Positions 1 through 8,865 of a stretch of 64,000 bases of DNA are shown piece by piece (position 1 is the stretch's first letter; each line of letters starts with the position of its first letter). The position numbers and the translations under genes are program-made. Source of the DNA: CAZCVI01 sp964502145. GTDB lineage: Bacteria; Acidobacteriota; Aminicenantia; UBA2199. The stretch lies in the NCBI GenBank assembly GCA_964502145.1, contig CAZCVI010000021.1, positions 1 through 64,000 of the forward strand. Reading direction: 5' to 3'. The notes beneath the pieces were generated by a model that ran no database searches, was not told the DNA's origin, and was given only the letters and a program-made list of their open reading frames with translations.

Positions 1-315
1 ATAAAAAAAGATAGAGGGATTGAATACCTTGAAGTATGGGTCCATTACCTGTCCAGTCAATTACCGACGGATTGGGTTGAAAAAATGGAGCAAGCGATCC
101 CACAATTGATAGAAAGAGGAGGTGACGTGATGATTACCATGGCAGACGCATGGAAAGCCGAAGGAAAAACCGAAGGAAAAACCGAAGGCAGGAAGGAGAC
201 GACCTGGGAGTTTATAAAAAACGCCTTTAATATCGGTCTACCTATAAATATCATTGAAAAACTGACGGGGCTCCCGGCAGATGAAATCAATCGCCTGAAA
301 AAAAAGATGGCGTGA
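1..315 (+). CDS. C-terminal part of Rpn-type PD-(D/E)XK nuclease (transposase-like), partial
   Basis: The frame is open from the first base of the window, so the N-terminus lies outside. About 104 residues are visible. They end in a charged tail with a duplicated KTEG unit (about residues 57-64) and a final LTGLPADEINRLKKK helix. The lysine/glutamate-rich tail after a helical region (EYLEVWVHYLSS) is typical of the C-terminus of Rpn family recombination-promoting nuclease / PD-(D/E)XK transposase-like proteins. The catalytic domain is not visible, so the assignment rests on the tail alone. A broken N-terminal piece of the same family lies at 21,481-21,600. Confidence 0.6.
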   Translation: MKKDRGIEYLEVWVHYLSSQLPTDWVEKMEQAIPQLIERGGDVMITMADAWKAEGKTEGKTEGRKETTWEFIKNAFNIGLPINIIEKLTGLPADEINRLKKKMA

Positions 316-409
316 ACTCTTGTGTAACTGGCAAAAGAAAGGTTTTTGGACCGTCGTAAATATACCCGGTGAATAAGATAAGAAAGAACCAGAAAAGATG
401 AGGTGTTAC

Positions 410-955
410 ATGAAACGAGATTTAATTAGAGTGCTGTTCGTCATACTGTGTTTAATGAATTGTACTATGGCTGGGTGCAATAATTCAGCTAAGGCTTTGG
501 ATTACAACAACCAGTTGATCCAAAGTCAAACTATAGTAATGGAAAAGATGTTGGCGCTTACCGATACCTTTGAAAAATCCGATCCAGCGGCGATGTCGGC
601 ATCGCTAAAAGCACTGGCGCAGACAATTGACCGTGCTATCACCGATGTTTCCCGTGTCGCTGCATTTGATGGCGATACGTCGCTGCGGGATGCGTTATTA
701 ACATTATTGAAATTCTACAAGCAGATCAGTGACCAGGAATTCCAAGAGATCGTGGGTATTTTGGGCCGTGTCAATCCACCTGTTACCCAGGCTGATGTGG
801 ATCGTATGAATGTAATCAACGCGGATATCACTAAACGTGAAGCGGTATTGGATGAAACATTGGGAAAAGTGCAACAAGCATTTGCCAAAAAATACAAATT
901 TGAAATCGCCAAGCACCAATTACAGGATAAAGTCGACCAGTTAAACCAGAAATAA
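410..955 (+). CDS. Putative lipoprotein of unknown function
   Basis: A 181-residue protein with an N-terminal hydrophobic signal and a plausible lipobox (MAGC, about residue 22), so probably exported and lipid-anchored. The mature part is helical, rich in Q, K, L and D, and ends in an amphipathic stretch that could form a coiled coil. I do not recognise a family. An ATG at 398 is in frame, but GAGGTG at 401-406 sits correctly for the ATG at 410, which also starts the cleaner signal peptide (MKRDLIRVL). It is probably monocistronic, because about 150 bp with its own RBS separate it from the protease gene. Confidence 0.6.
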   Translation: MKRDLIRVLFVILCLMNCTMAGCNNSAKALDYNNQLIQSQTIVMEKMLALTDTFEKSDPAAMSASLKALAQTIDRAITDVSRVAAFDGDTSLRDALLTLLKFYKQISDQEFQEIVGILGRVNPPVTQADVDRMNVINADITKREAVLDETLGKVQQAFAKKYKFEIAKHQLQDKVDQLNQK

Positions 956-1106
956 AAACAAGGTTTTATCTCTCTCTTACGCCACCATCACTTTATAGAA
1001 GCCTATCGCTGTCGTTCTTTTTTTATTGTTTAAGGGTTTATGAAGTACTGACGCAAAATCCAGCTATTTATACCAAAGTAGTATAAGAAAAAATCAGGAG
1101 GTTTTA

Positions 1107-4100
1107 ATGAAAAAAGCAATTGGTTTGCTTATAGCTGTCGTATTATTCTCAATACCTGCTTTTACAATAGATGATGCCCGGTTATTGAGATTTCCCGATG
1201 TGAACAAGGACCGGGTTGTTTTTGTTTATGCCGGTGATATTTGGACTGTTCCTGCTACTGGAGGCGATGCCCAGCGGTTGACCTCGCACAAGGGCTCAGA
1301 GTTGTTTCCCCGTTTGTCTCCCGATGGGTTGTGGATTGCTTTTTCTGGTGAGTATTCTGGTTCCCGGCAGATTTTTGTGATGCCGGCCAGCGGCGGCACT
1401 CCCAGGCAGTTAACCTATTACAATGAAATCAATAATATGCCACCCCGGGGCGGCGTGGATCACATCCCCCTTGATTGGACACCGGATAGCAAACAGATAC
1501 TGATCCGTGCGAACCGTACTCCGTATGAAGAACGCCTGGGCAAGTATTTTCTGGTTAGTTTAGACGGCGGCCTGGAAAAACCGCTACCGATTCCTGAAGG
1601 CGGCTTTGGTACCTTTTCACCCGATGCTAAAAATATCGTATATACTCCTATTTCAAGGGAATTCCGCACCTGGAAACGGACCAAAGCCGGACGCGCCCAG
1701 GATGTCTGGACCTATGATCTGGAACAAAATAAATCTCAACGAATCACTACCTTCTCTGGTACTGACCAACATCCTATCTGGTACAAGGATAAAATTTATT
1801 ATGTCTCAGACCAGAGCTTGACCCTGAATTTCTGGTCGTATGATTTGAAGACCCGGGAGTTCAAGCAGGTGACCGATTACAAGGAATACGATGTCTTGTG
1901 GCCTGCGGGTGAAAATGGTCGTGTGGCCTATGAGAACGGCGGTTATATTTATATCTTGGACCTGGACAGCGGTGTTTCGACCAAGCTGACAGTGAACCTC
2001 CACTTTGATAACCCCAACCGCCTCCCTTACTTTAAGAATGTGGCTGCTTTTGTCTCGCGATTTGGGGCCCATCTTTCGCCCAATGGGTCGCGGGTGATAT
2101 TGGATGCTCGTGGCGATCTGTTTTCTGTGCCTGCTGAAAAAGGGGTGACGCAGAACCTGACCCGTACCCAGGAAACGCGTGAAATGGTGCCGGTCTGTTC
2201 TCCTGATGGCAAATGGATTGCCTATATCGCGGATAATACCGGCGATTATGAATTGTACCTGTTGGACCCCGAACAAAAAAGGGATACTATCCAGTTGACC
2301 CATGATACCAAGGTCTGGAAATTCCCACCGGTCTGGTCACCGGATGGGAAGATGCTGGCTTTCGCCGATAAGAATCGCAACCTCTTTGTCCTCGACATTC
2401 AATCCCAACAGATTTTCCCCGTAGATAAGGGCAACAAGGATGATCTAAACAAGTTTTCCTGGTCTGGTGACTCCCAATGGCTGGTGTATACCAAGGATGG
2501 GGAAAACAGGTTGAGTCGTATCATGGTGTATTCGCTGGCCAAAAAAACATCGTCTCAATTGAGTAGTGGCCGGTACAAAGATATGAATCCCGTGTTTTCT
2601 GACTGTGGCAAGTACATTTTTTTTATTTCTGACCGTGATTTTAGTATGAGTCGTGGCGATGACTTTTCCAGCATGGAGTTTGATTTTGTGTATCACAAGA
2701 CCTCCCGTATCTATGCGATGGCTCTGACCCGGGATGTGCCTGATTTGTTCAAAGAGGAAAACGACCTGGATAAAACCATTCCGCGCAAAGAGGCATCCCC
2801 GGATACCAAGAACGGCGTAAAGGCGGGTGCCAGTAAAGATGAAACCGCGAAAAAGACGGCACCGGCACCGGTGCTGATTGATTTTGAGGGTATAGCCGAG
2901 CGCATCACAGTTTTTCCTATTCCTACCGATCAATACATGACCTTGGTGGCGTTGGATGGCAAGATATTGTATAACAAGGGCCGTGATCTCTACCAGTTCG
3001 ATTTGAAGACTAAAAAAAGTGAACTGGTAGTGGCGGATGCCAGACTGACCGTGGTGTCTGCGGATAAGAAAAAGATGCTGGTGAATGCGGGGGGCAAAAA
3101 TGCGGTGCTGGAGATCAAACCGGAGCAGAAACTAAAGGATATGAAGGAAACGAAGGAAACGAAGGATGTGTTCCTCAATACCGACGATGTCACCATGAAG
3201 ATCGACCCGGTCAAAGAGTGGCAGCAGATTTACAATGAAGGGTGGCGTATTTACCGGGATTGGTTTTATGTTCGTAACATGCATGGGGTGGACTGGCCCA
3301 AGATAAAAGAAAAATATGCCCGCTTACTGCCTTATGTGGGGCATCGTGCTGATCTGGATTATATTTTCGGCGAGATGGTGGGGGAATTGAATATCGGCCA
3401 TACCTATGTTAATTGGGGTGATTTTGAAACGGTTACCCGCGTGGATACAGGCTTGTTAGGCGCTGATTTGATTGCCGACGAAAAAGCGGGACGGTACCAA
3501 ATCGCCAAGATTTACAAGGGCGAAAACTGGAATGAAAATACCCGCTCTCCCCTGACCGAACTGGGATTGAATATCAAGGAAGGTGATTATATTATCGGTT
3601 TGAATGGGTTTAATGTCACTACCCGTGATAATCCCTACCAGTTTCTGGAGAATACGGCTGGCAAACGGATTACTATCACTGTGAACAGTTTACCCAAAGC
3701 AGAGGGTGCGCGTACTCTTTGGATTAAGACCATTCGCAGTGAGAAGGACCTTTTTCACTTTGATTGGGTGGAAAGCAGGCGCAGGTTAGTGGATACACTT
3801 TCACAAGGTCGCATCGGTTATATTTATGTACCGGATACTGGCGTGGAGGGGAACGGGGAACTGTTCAAGGGTGTTTATGCGTTTAACGACAAGGATGCGT
3901 TTATTGTGGATGACCGGTATAATGGTGGCGGGTGGTCGCCCGTAAAAATGATTGAAAAATTGACCCAGCCGATTACCAGTTATTGGTCGGAACGTGATTT
4001 GGATTTGCGACATGACCCTATGTTTGCTTTACGTGGTCCCATGGTGATGTTGATCAATTATTACTCCAGTTCAGGCGGCGATAATTTCCCGTTTTGGTTC

Positions 4101-4439
4101 CGTTCAGAAAAACGGGGCATATTGATTGGCACTCGGACCTGGGGTGGTTTGGTCGGGTATTCTTGGAGTCCTGGACTGGTCGACGGCCCCTCTTTTGCCG
4201 TGCCGTCTACTGGTATTGTCAGCACAAGTGGCGAATACATCGTGGAAGGCGAGGGCGTTTGCCCTGATGAGGGGTATGAAGTTTATGATCTTCCTGAAGA
4301 GATCGCCAAAGGCAATGACCCCAGTATCGAAAAAGCTGTGGCCTATCTGCTGAATGAACTGGCGAAGAATCCCCCGAAAAAGGTGAACAAACCAGCAGAA
4401 CCAGATCGCTCCAAATGGCATGAGAAAAGACAAGATTAA
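1107..4439 (+). CDS. Tricorn-like protease, S41 family, exported
   Basis: A 1,110-residue protein with a signal peptide (residues 1-20). Two TolB/WD40-like beta-propeller regions follow (about 25-300 and 310-690), with repeated LSPDG, SPDGKWIA and WSPDGKMLAF blades. Then come a tricorn C1 helical domain (about 705-780), a PDZ-like segment (about 790-870) and an S41 peptidase domain to the end. The family trims peptides to short products; here it would act in the periplasm. His765 (GHTY) matches the catalytic His. Ser987-989 (YSSSGGD) holds the nucleophile. In Thermoplasma tricorn the His follows Ser and the nucleophile is followed by Asp; here both neighbours are Gly. AGGAGGT lies just before the ATG. 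Length fits bacterial tricorn homologues. Confidence 0.9.
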   Translation: MKKAIGLLIAVVLFSIPAFTIDDARLLRFPDVNKDRVVFVYAGDIWTVPATGGDAQRLTSHKGSELFPRLSPDGLWIAFSGEYSGSRQIFVMPASGGTPRQLTYYNEINNMPPRGGVDHIPLDWTPDSKQILIRANRTPYEERLGKYFLVSLDGGLEKPLPIPEGGFGTFSPDAKNIVYTPISREFRTWKRTKAGRAQDVWTYDLEQNKSQRITTFSGTDQHPIWYKDKIYYVSDQSLTLNFWSYDLKTREFKQVTDYKEYDVLWPAGENGRVAYENGGYIYILDLDSGVSTKLTVNLHFDNPNRLPYFKNVAAFVSRFGAHLSPNGSRVILDARGDLFSVPAEKGVTQNLTRTQETREMVPVCSPDGKWIAYIADNTGDYELYLLDPEQKRDTIQLTHDTKVWKFPPVWSPDGKMLAFADKNRNLFVLDIQSQQIFPVDKGNKDDLNKFSWSGDSQWLVYTKDGENRLSRIMVYSLAKKTSSQLSSGRYKDMNPVFSDCGKYIFFISDRDFSMSRGDDFSSMEFDFVYHKTSRIYAMALTRDVPDLFKEENDLDKTIPRKEASPDTKNGVKAGASKDETAKKTAPAPVLIDFEGIAERITVFPIPTDQYMTLVALDGKILYNKGRDLYQFDLKTKKSELVVADARLTVVSADKKKMLVNAGGKNAVLEIKPEQKLKDMKETKETKDVFLNTDDVTMKIDPVKEWQQIYNEGWRIYRDWFYVRNMHGVDWPKIKEKYARLLPYVGHRADLDYIFGEMVGELNIGHTYVNWGDFETVTRVDTGLLGADLIADEKAGRYQIAKIYKGENWNENTRSPLTELGLNIKEGDYIIGLNGFNVTTRDNPYQFLENTAGKRITITVNSLPKAEGARTLWIKTIRSEKDLFHFDWVESRRRLVDTLSQGRIGYIYVPDTGVEGNGELFKGVYAFNDKDAFIVDDRYNGGGWSPVKMIEKLTQPITSYWSERDLDLRHDPMFALRGPMVMLINYYSSSGGDNFPFWFRSEKRGILIGTRTWGGLVGYSWSPGLVDGPSFAVPSTGIVSTSGEYIVEGEGVCPDEGYEVYDLPEEIAKGNDPSIEKAVAYLLNELAKNPPKKVNKPAEPDRSKWHEKRQD

Positions 4440-4480
4440 GAAAGATATAAGAAAGATAATAAGAAAGAGGTAAAAAAAAA

Positions 4481-4511
4481 GGCGGCTGCACAAAACAGCC
4501 GCCTTTTTTTA
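4481..4511. terminator. Bidirectional intrinsic terminator
   Basis: A perfect 8-bp stem (GGCGGCTG/CAGCCGCC) with a 7-nt loop. It is flanked by an A-run on the left and a T-run on the right, so it can stop the protease transcript and the converging FKBP transcript. Confidence 0.85.
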
Positions 4512-4531
4512 TTATTATTAAATACCAGTGA

Positions 4532-5323
4532 TTATTTTGTTGGTTTGGGAGCCGGGGCTTGTGGGGCGGGTTGCGGAACCATACCGGGTTGTGGTGTCGG
4601 AGCCGGGGCTTCGATGCCTAACAGTTCTATTTCAAAAATCAGCACTGCATTGGGACCGATGTCACGGGAACCTCTATCTTTATAACCCAGTTCCGAGGGA
4701 ACGAAGAACTTGTATTTGGCGCCTACTTTCATCAATTGTAACCCTTCGATCCAGCCGGGGATGATATTGTTCAACTGAAAAGTGGCAGGCTGTCCGCGTT
4801 TATAGGAATTATCAAATTCGGTGCCGTCTAATAATGAGCCTTTGTAGTTGACTTTTACGATGTCTGTACTTTTGGGCATAAGGCCGGTGCCTTCTTTGAG
4901 TACCTGGTACTGGAGGCCACTGGCTGTGACTTTAATGCCGGACACTTTTGCGTTCTCTTCCAAGAACTTTTTTCCTTCAGCCAAGTTCTTTTCGCCTGCC
5001 ACTTGGCGTTCTTGCATTTTGCGGGCATTAAATTGCTGTTGCCAGGTGGTGAATACTTTTTGCATCTCTTCCATGCTCATCTGGCCGTCTTTGCCTTTGC
5101 CCGCGTCATACATTCCTTTGACTATCGTTTCAAAATCCATATCTGGCATAATTTCTTTGAGGCTCATGCCGATATTGTAACCCAGCGAATAGCTGATTTT
5201 TTTGGTTTCTGTTTCCAGTGTGACTGGTTTTTCGTGATCCACTTTTTCCGTGGAAGTTGCTTTGTTGCATCCCAGGACGAACAGCATTAAGCCGCTCATT
5301 AAAATAACTACGATTTGTTTCAT
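4532..5323 (-). CDS. FKBP-type peptidyl-prolyl cis-trans isomerase, lipoprotein
   Basis: A 263-residue lipoprotein (Cys19 after a hydrophobic signal, VLGC). It is built like Mip/FkpA periplasmic foldases. An N-terminal helical dimerisation domain (about 40-130, with KISYSLGYNIGMSLK) precedes an FKBP catalytic domain (about 138-238, with VNYKGSLLDGTEFDNSY and IPGWIEGLQLM). A proline/alanine-rich tail closes the protein. It should catalyse proline isomerisation in envelope proteins. RBS AAGGAG lies 7 nt before the ATG. It converges with the tricorn-like protease gene at a shared terminator. Confidence 0.93.
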   Translation of the reverse strand: MKQIVVILMSGLMLFVLGCNKATSTEKVDHEKPVTLETETKKISYSLGYNIGMSLKEIMPDMDFETIVKGMYDAGKGKDGQMSMEEMQKVFTTWQQQFNARKMQERQVAGEKNLAEGKKFLEENAKVSGIKVTASGLQYQVLKEGTGLMPKSTDIVKVNYKGSLLDGTEFDNSYKRGQPATFQLNNIIPGWIEGLQLMKVGAKYKFFVPSELGYKDRGSRDIGPNAVLIFEIELLGIEAPAPTPQPGMVPQPAPQAPAPKPTK

Positions 5324-5391
5324 ATTCTACTCCTTGATTTTTATTCTAAAATTCAATAGTACCAGAATCCGCGCTAAAAGGCAAGACCAGT

Positions 5392-6252
5392 TCACCGTTT
5401 CAGAAAATAGATATTTTGCTTGTCCGCTGTATTGTGTTTGAGCCATTCCATTTGTCGGTCTGTTTCCCCTACCCAGATAATCAGGCCGTTAGGATCGGTC
5501 AGGTTCAGTATCTGCAAATCAGAAGTGCTATCGCCTGCCGTGATCAGTGGCGCGTTGTCGCCGATGTATTTTTTATAGGCCGCTGCTTTGCCTTCAGCCA
5601 CAGTGAGTGGTTCTTCCAATTCTGCCGCTAAGATCGGGTCCGGGTCGGTCGTGGTGTCCGCTTCTGTGGCTTTGAAGCGATTGCGCATGGCAATCACACG
5701 GGAGGGTGGCAGATCGAAGTATTCTGCGGCGATGTATTGCACTGACCACTGGCTACTGGCAGAGATAATATAGATGGTGTAATTGAGCGTCGTGAGAAAA
5801 GTGACCAATGCCTGCATAACGGGATTGGCATACGGCACGGGAACTTTCCCACCCTCGGCTTCCAAAAAGGATTGGCGATTATGCATGACGCGGCGGGTGG
5901 TTTCTGTGACGACTGCGGCGGGAATATCCACCATAGCGGAAACCATCTGTTGGAACGCGTCCCGTTTTTTGTGTTCGTTGAGCAGCGACTCGTATGCCCC
6001 CCAGGTCAGTGGGATGGGTTTCCCAGTGATAGTGAGTGGGCCCGATTGTTCGTCTATTTTTAATTGGATAAATACGGCTTCGCCGATATCGCCTACCAGG
6101 AGCGTGTTATCCAGGTCGAAAACCGCGATTTTGTGTTCCCTGGCCACTGCCGGAAGATGGTGGAAATAATGTTCCACTTGTTCTATCGCACTGAGCAACT
6201 GCGAGGGAATACGCATTTTTAAGCGGATGGTATCTGTATTTGTATGATTCAT
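5392..6252 (-). CDS. HAD-superfamily phosphatase (phosphoserine phosphatase-like)
   Basis: A 286-residue cytosolic protein. HAD motif I is FDLDNTL, with the nucleophile Asp46 and acid/base Asp48. A late motif GDSTSDLQIL (about residue 240) supplies the metal-binding acids. The long helical cap between them and the FDLDNTLLVGD start resemble the SerB-like branch that dephosphorylates small phosphomonoesters. The substrate cannot be read from sequence. RBS AAGGAAG precedes the ATG. It is upstream of the FKBP gene on the same strand with a 68-bp gap, and that gap holds a separate RBS and a TAGAAT-like -10, so co-transcription is uncertain. Confidence 0.8.
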   Translation of the reverse strand: MNHTNTDTIRLKMRIPSQLLSAIEQVEHYFHHLPAVAREHKIAVFDLDNTLLVGDIGEAVFIQLKIDEQSGPLTITGKPIPLTWGAYESLLNEHKKRDAFQQMVSAMVDIPAAVVTETTRRVMHNRQSFLEAEGGKVPVPYANPVMQALVTFLTTLNYTIYIISASSQWSVQYIAAEYFDLPPSRVIAMRNRFKATEADTTTDPDPILAAELEEPLTVAEGKAAAYKKYIGDNAPLITAGDSTSDLQILNLTDPNGLIIWVGETDRQMEWLKHNTADKQNIYFLKR

Positions 6253-6324
6253 TTTTTACTTCCTTGTTTGACGTAATACTTATTTTACCACTCTTTGGGA
6301 ATTATTACCACTGCGAAATAATTA

Positions 6325-6507
6325 CCTGGATGCAAGGCCAAGTTTCAGAAAAAACTGGACTATCTGGACTATCTGGACTTACTGGACTTGACAAAACCTT
6401 TGATTTTTCAAGTTTGTCCAGTTTGTCCAGCTTGTCCAGTTTGTCCAGTAAGTCCAGCCTGCCACGGTTATCCCTAGCTCTTTTTGAAGCTTGGCAGTGA
6501 ATCCAGG
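6325..6507. repeat. Hairpin element with outer inverted ends and inner tandem 9-mers
   Basis: The outer arms CCTGGATGCAAGGCCAAG and CTTGGCAGTGAATCCAGG are imperfect inverted repeats. Inside, the left arm has four TGGAC units at 9-bp spacing (6354-6391) and the right arm about five GTCCAG units at 9-bp spacing (6413-6457). The whole can fold into a long hairpin. Relatives with other 9-mers lie at 28,160, 56,691, 58,310 and 62,252. Confidence 0.75.
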
Positions 6508-6519
6508 CACTCCCCCTAC

Positions 6520-6549
6520 TTGAAATTTAGTGGTATCTGTGATACATTT
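6520..6549 (+). promoter_or_regulatory. Promoter for the PASTA-rpe-uvrC run
   Basis: TTGAAA (6520-6525), an 18-nt spacer and TACATT (6544-6549). The expected start of transcription is 1-2 nt before the ATG at 6558, and no Shine-Dalgarno sequence is present. A leaderless or near-leaderless message is predicted. Confidence 0.5.
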
Positions 6550-6557
6550 AGTACTGG

Positions 6558-7280
6558 ATGAAAAAAAAACTTTTATTATGGTCAAAGGTTCTTGGCTTTA
6601 TACTGTTCTATGCCTTCGTACTTTTTATGTCTACCTTTCTCACCATGAGTTTTTTGATTAAAGGTGATGAACTGGAAACGCCCAATCTGACAGGCAAGAG
6701 CTTGAAAGAAGCCTATGATATTGCCAGTGCGAAAGGGTTATATTTGAAGAAGATTGTCGGTAATTACGATCGCAATTTTAAACCCTTGACTGTCATCACC
6801 CAGATGCCCGTGCCCGGCGTGCGCATCAAGGAGAAATCGGCCATCAAGGTCTTTGTTAGTTCCCAGATGGTGGAAGTGATTGTGCCCAATTTGAATGGTC
6901 TTAGTTTGGCTGAGAGTGAGCGGCGGTTGTTGGAGAATGATCTCAAGAAGCGGTACATTGCCTATATGAATGCCCAGGATATGCCCGTGGATACCGTTAT
7001 TTCGCAATCTATCCCAGTTGGCTCGCGCGTGAATTCCGGGGCCGAGGTCGATTTATTGGTCTCCAGGGGCGTGGGGGAAATGGCGTATATCATGCCCGAT
7101 ATTATTAGCAAACGTTCTACTGATGTGCAGATTTCGTTTGAAAAACTCGGTTTGAAAATTTCCAAGATGACCCGCGTTCCTTATCCCGGAGTCGAACCCG
7201 GCATTATTATCAAACAGTACCCCTTGTCTGGTTACCGGATTAATGATAAAGCGCGCATCAGTATTGAGGTGAGCCAGTGA
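6558..7280 (+). CDS. Membrane-anchored PASTA-domain protein
   Basis: A 240-residue protein with one N-terminal transmembrane helix (about 8-33) followed by three PASTA-like repeats (about 37-101, 107-171, 176-240). Each carries the turn signature VPNLNGLSLAESE or Q-x-P-x-x-G. PASTA repeats bind peptidoglycan fragments in serine/threonine kinases and PBPs, but no kinase or transpeptidase domain is attached here, so it is a free PASTA module on the outer face of the inner membrane. Its stop overlaps the GTG start of rpe. The run PASTA, rpe, lipoprotein and uvrC is tightly packed and probably one operon. Confidence 0.85.
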   Translation: MKKKLLLWSKVLGFILFYAFVLFMSTFLTMSFLIKGDELETPNLTGKSLKEAYDIASAKGLYLKKIVGNYDRNFKPLTVITQMPVPGVRIKEKSAIKVFVSSQMVEVIVPNLNGLSLAESERRLLENDLKKRYIAYMNAQDMPVDTVISQSIPVGSRVNSGAEVDLLVSRGVGEMAYIMPDIISKRSTDVQISFEKLGLKISKMTRVPYPGVEPGIIIKQYPLSGYRINDKARISIEVSQ

Positions 7281-7954
7281 TCAAAGCACCCAGCCCTATT
7301 TTTCCTTCTATTTTATCCAGCAATTATTTTAACCTTGAATCTCGGTTGCAGACGTTTGTGGCCCATGGTGTTGAATTTATTCATCTCGATGTCATGGACG
7401 GTCATTTTGTGAATAATCTCTCTTTTGGTCCAGCCGCAGTCAAGGCTATTAAATCCCAATTCCCTTTAAAAGTCGATGCCCATTTAATGGTTGACCAGCC
7501 CGAACGGATGATTCCCTGGTTCTTGGATGCTGGTGCCGATTGGGTCTCTTTTCACCTTGAAGTGCCTGGCAATGTTTCGTATAATATCGCCCAGATCAAG
7601 GAACGCGGCGCGCGGGTGGGGTTGGCTTTAAACCCAGATATGCCAATAGAACGCGTGTTTCCTTACTTGGCAACCATTGACTATGTTTTATTAATGAGTG
7701 TTTTCCCCGGTTATGGCGGGCAGAAATTTATTCCCGCTACCCTTGAACGTGTGACCCAATTAAAACAACAGATAGCCCACCTCAATGCCCCATGCCTCAT
7801 CCAGGTCGATGGTGGCATAAACACCGAGCACGCTGCGCAACTTTGTCTTGCCGGTGCCGATCTTTTTGTCATTGGCACCTTTCTTTATAATGCCGAAAAC
7901 ATTGCCAAAACTATTGAAGACGTACTAAATTCTATTCATAAATTCGATTCATAA
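7277..7954 (+). CDS. rpe: Ribulose-phosphate 3-epimerase
   Basis: A 225-residue TIM-barrel enzyme that interconverts ribulose 5-phosphate and xylulose 5-phosphate in the pentose phosphate pathway. Visible signatures are the metal/catalytic HLDVMDGHFV, DAHLMV, the phosphate loop SVFPGYGGQKFIP and the catalytic VDGGI. The length is normal. Translation starts at GTG, overlapping the stop of the PASTA gene (GTGA), which implies translational coupling. Confidence 0.97.
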   Translation: MIKAPSPIFPSILSSNYFNLESRLQTFVAHGVEFIHLDVMDGHFVNNLSFGPAAVKAIKSQFPLKVDAHLMVDQPERMIPWFLDAGADWVSFHLEVPGNVSYNIAQIKERGARVGLALNPDMPIERVFPYLATIDYVLLMSVFPGYGGQKFIPATLERVTQLKQQIAHLNAPCLIQVDGGINTEHAAQLCLAGADLFVIGTFLYNAENIAKTIEDVLNSIHKFDS

Positions 7955-7968
7955 AAGCGGAGAATAAG

Positions 7969-8847
7969 ATGAAAAAAAAGTTTACTTTGATATCTTTTCT
8001 TATCCTGACCTTGTTGTTTTCCCTCTCTTTTACCGCGTGTGGTGGTAAAGGGAGTAAAGGGAAAAAGCCAGCATTAACTCCTCAAGGGGAGTCTTCAGAT
8101 AAGGATGTGTATCAAAAAGCCCGGAAGATGATCAAACGGAACCCGGAAAAAGCACGGTTATTGTTCAAAGAGATCATGCATCTCTATCCAGACAGCATTT
8201 ACGCCCGTCGGTCCAAGGTTGGGATTGCCGATTCATATTTCCGGCAGAAAGATGCTTCTTCTTTGATTATGGCTGCATCCGAGTACCAGGAATACGTGAA
8301 TCTTTATCCTCACTCTCCCGATGCTGTGTTTGCCAAGCTGCAAATTGCCCTGTGTTATTATAAACAGGTTAAGAAACCCGGACGTGATCAGACCAATACC
8401 CATCAGGCTATAAAGTCCCTGGATGCCATGGTCAAGATGTACCCCGATTCCCCCGAAGCTGAGGCCGCCAAAAAGATGCTGGCCAAGGCACGTTTAACCC
8501 TGGCCAAACACTATTTCGATATCGGCATGTCCGATTATCGCCTGGGCGCACCTAAAGGGGCGATTGTTCGCTTTAAACAGGTCGTAGATGAGTACCCCGA
8601 ATTTCCCCAGATGGATAAACTCTCCTTTTATACTGGAAAGTCCTATTATTATATGTATGAATTTGACACGGCTATCTCCTTTTTTCAGAAAATTATCAGC
8701 AGCTACCCCAAATCCAAGTACCAGAAAAAAGCAGCGGCCATGATTCCGGCGACTCTTAAGATGAAGGAAAAGATAGAGAAGCTGAAAAAATTACATCCGC
8801 TACCGCCTCCTGCGGAAGCCGAGGAAACAAAAGAAGAACAAAAATAA
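7969..8847 (+). CDS. BamD-like TPR lipoprotein
   Basis: A 292-residue lipoprotein (lipobox FTAC, Cys24) with repeated TPR units such as PDSIYARRSKVGIADSY, PHSPDAVFAKLQIALCYY and YPKSKYQKKAAAM. The fold and size match outer-membrane assembly lipoprotein BamD (YfiO). BamD helps BamA insert beta-barrel proteins. The C-terminus is a lysine/glutamate-rich tail. It sits 14 nt after rpe with AGCGGAGAATAAG before the ATG, in the PASTA-uvrC operon. A general TPR lipoprotein cannot be excluded. Confidence 0.75.
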   Translation: MKKKFTLISFLILTLLFSLSFTACGGKGSKGKKPALTPQGESSDKDVYQKARKMIKRNPEKARLLFKEIMHLYPDSIYARRSKVGIADSYFRQKDASSLIMAASEYQEYVNLYPHSPDAVFAKLQIALCYYKQVKKPGRDQTNTHQAIKSLDAMVKMYPDSPEAEAAKKMLAKARLTLAKHYFDIGMSDYRLGAPKGAIVRFKQVVDEYPEFPQMDKLSFYTGKSYYYMYEFDTAISFFQKIISSYPKSKYQKKAAAMIPATLKMKEKIEKLKKLHPLPPPAEAEETKEEQK

Positions 8848-8865
8848 GCTTTTGGGATTTCCAAT

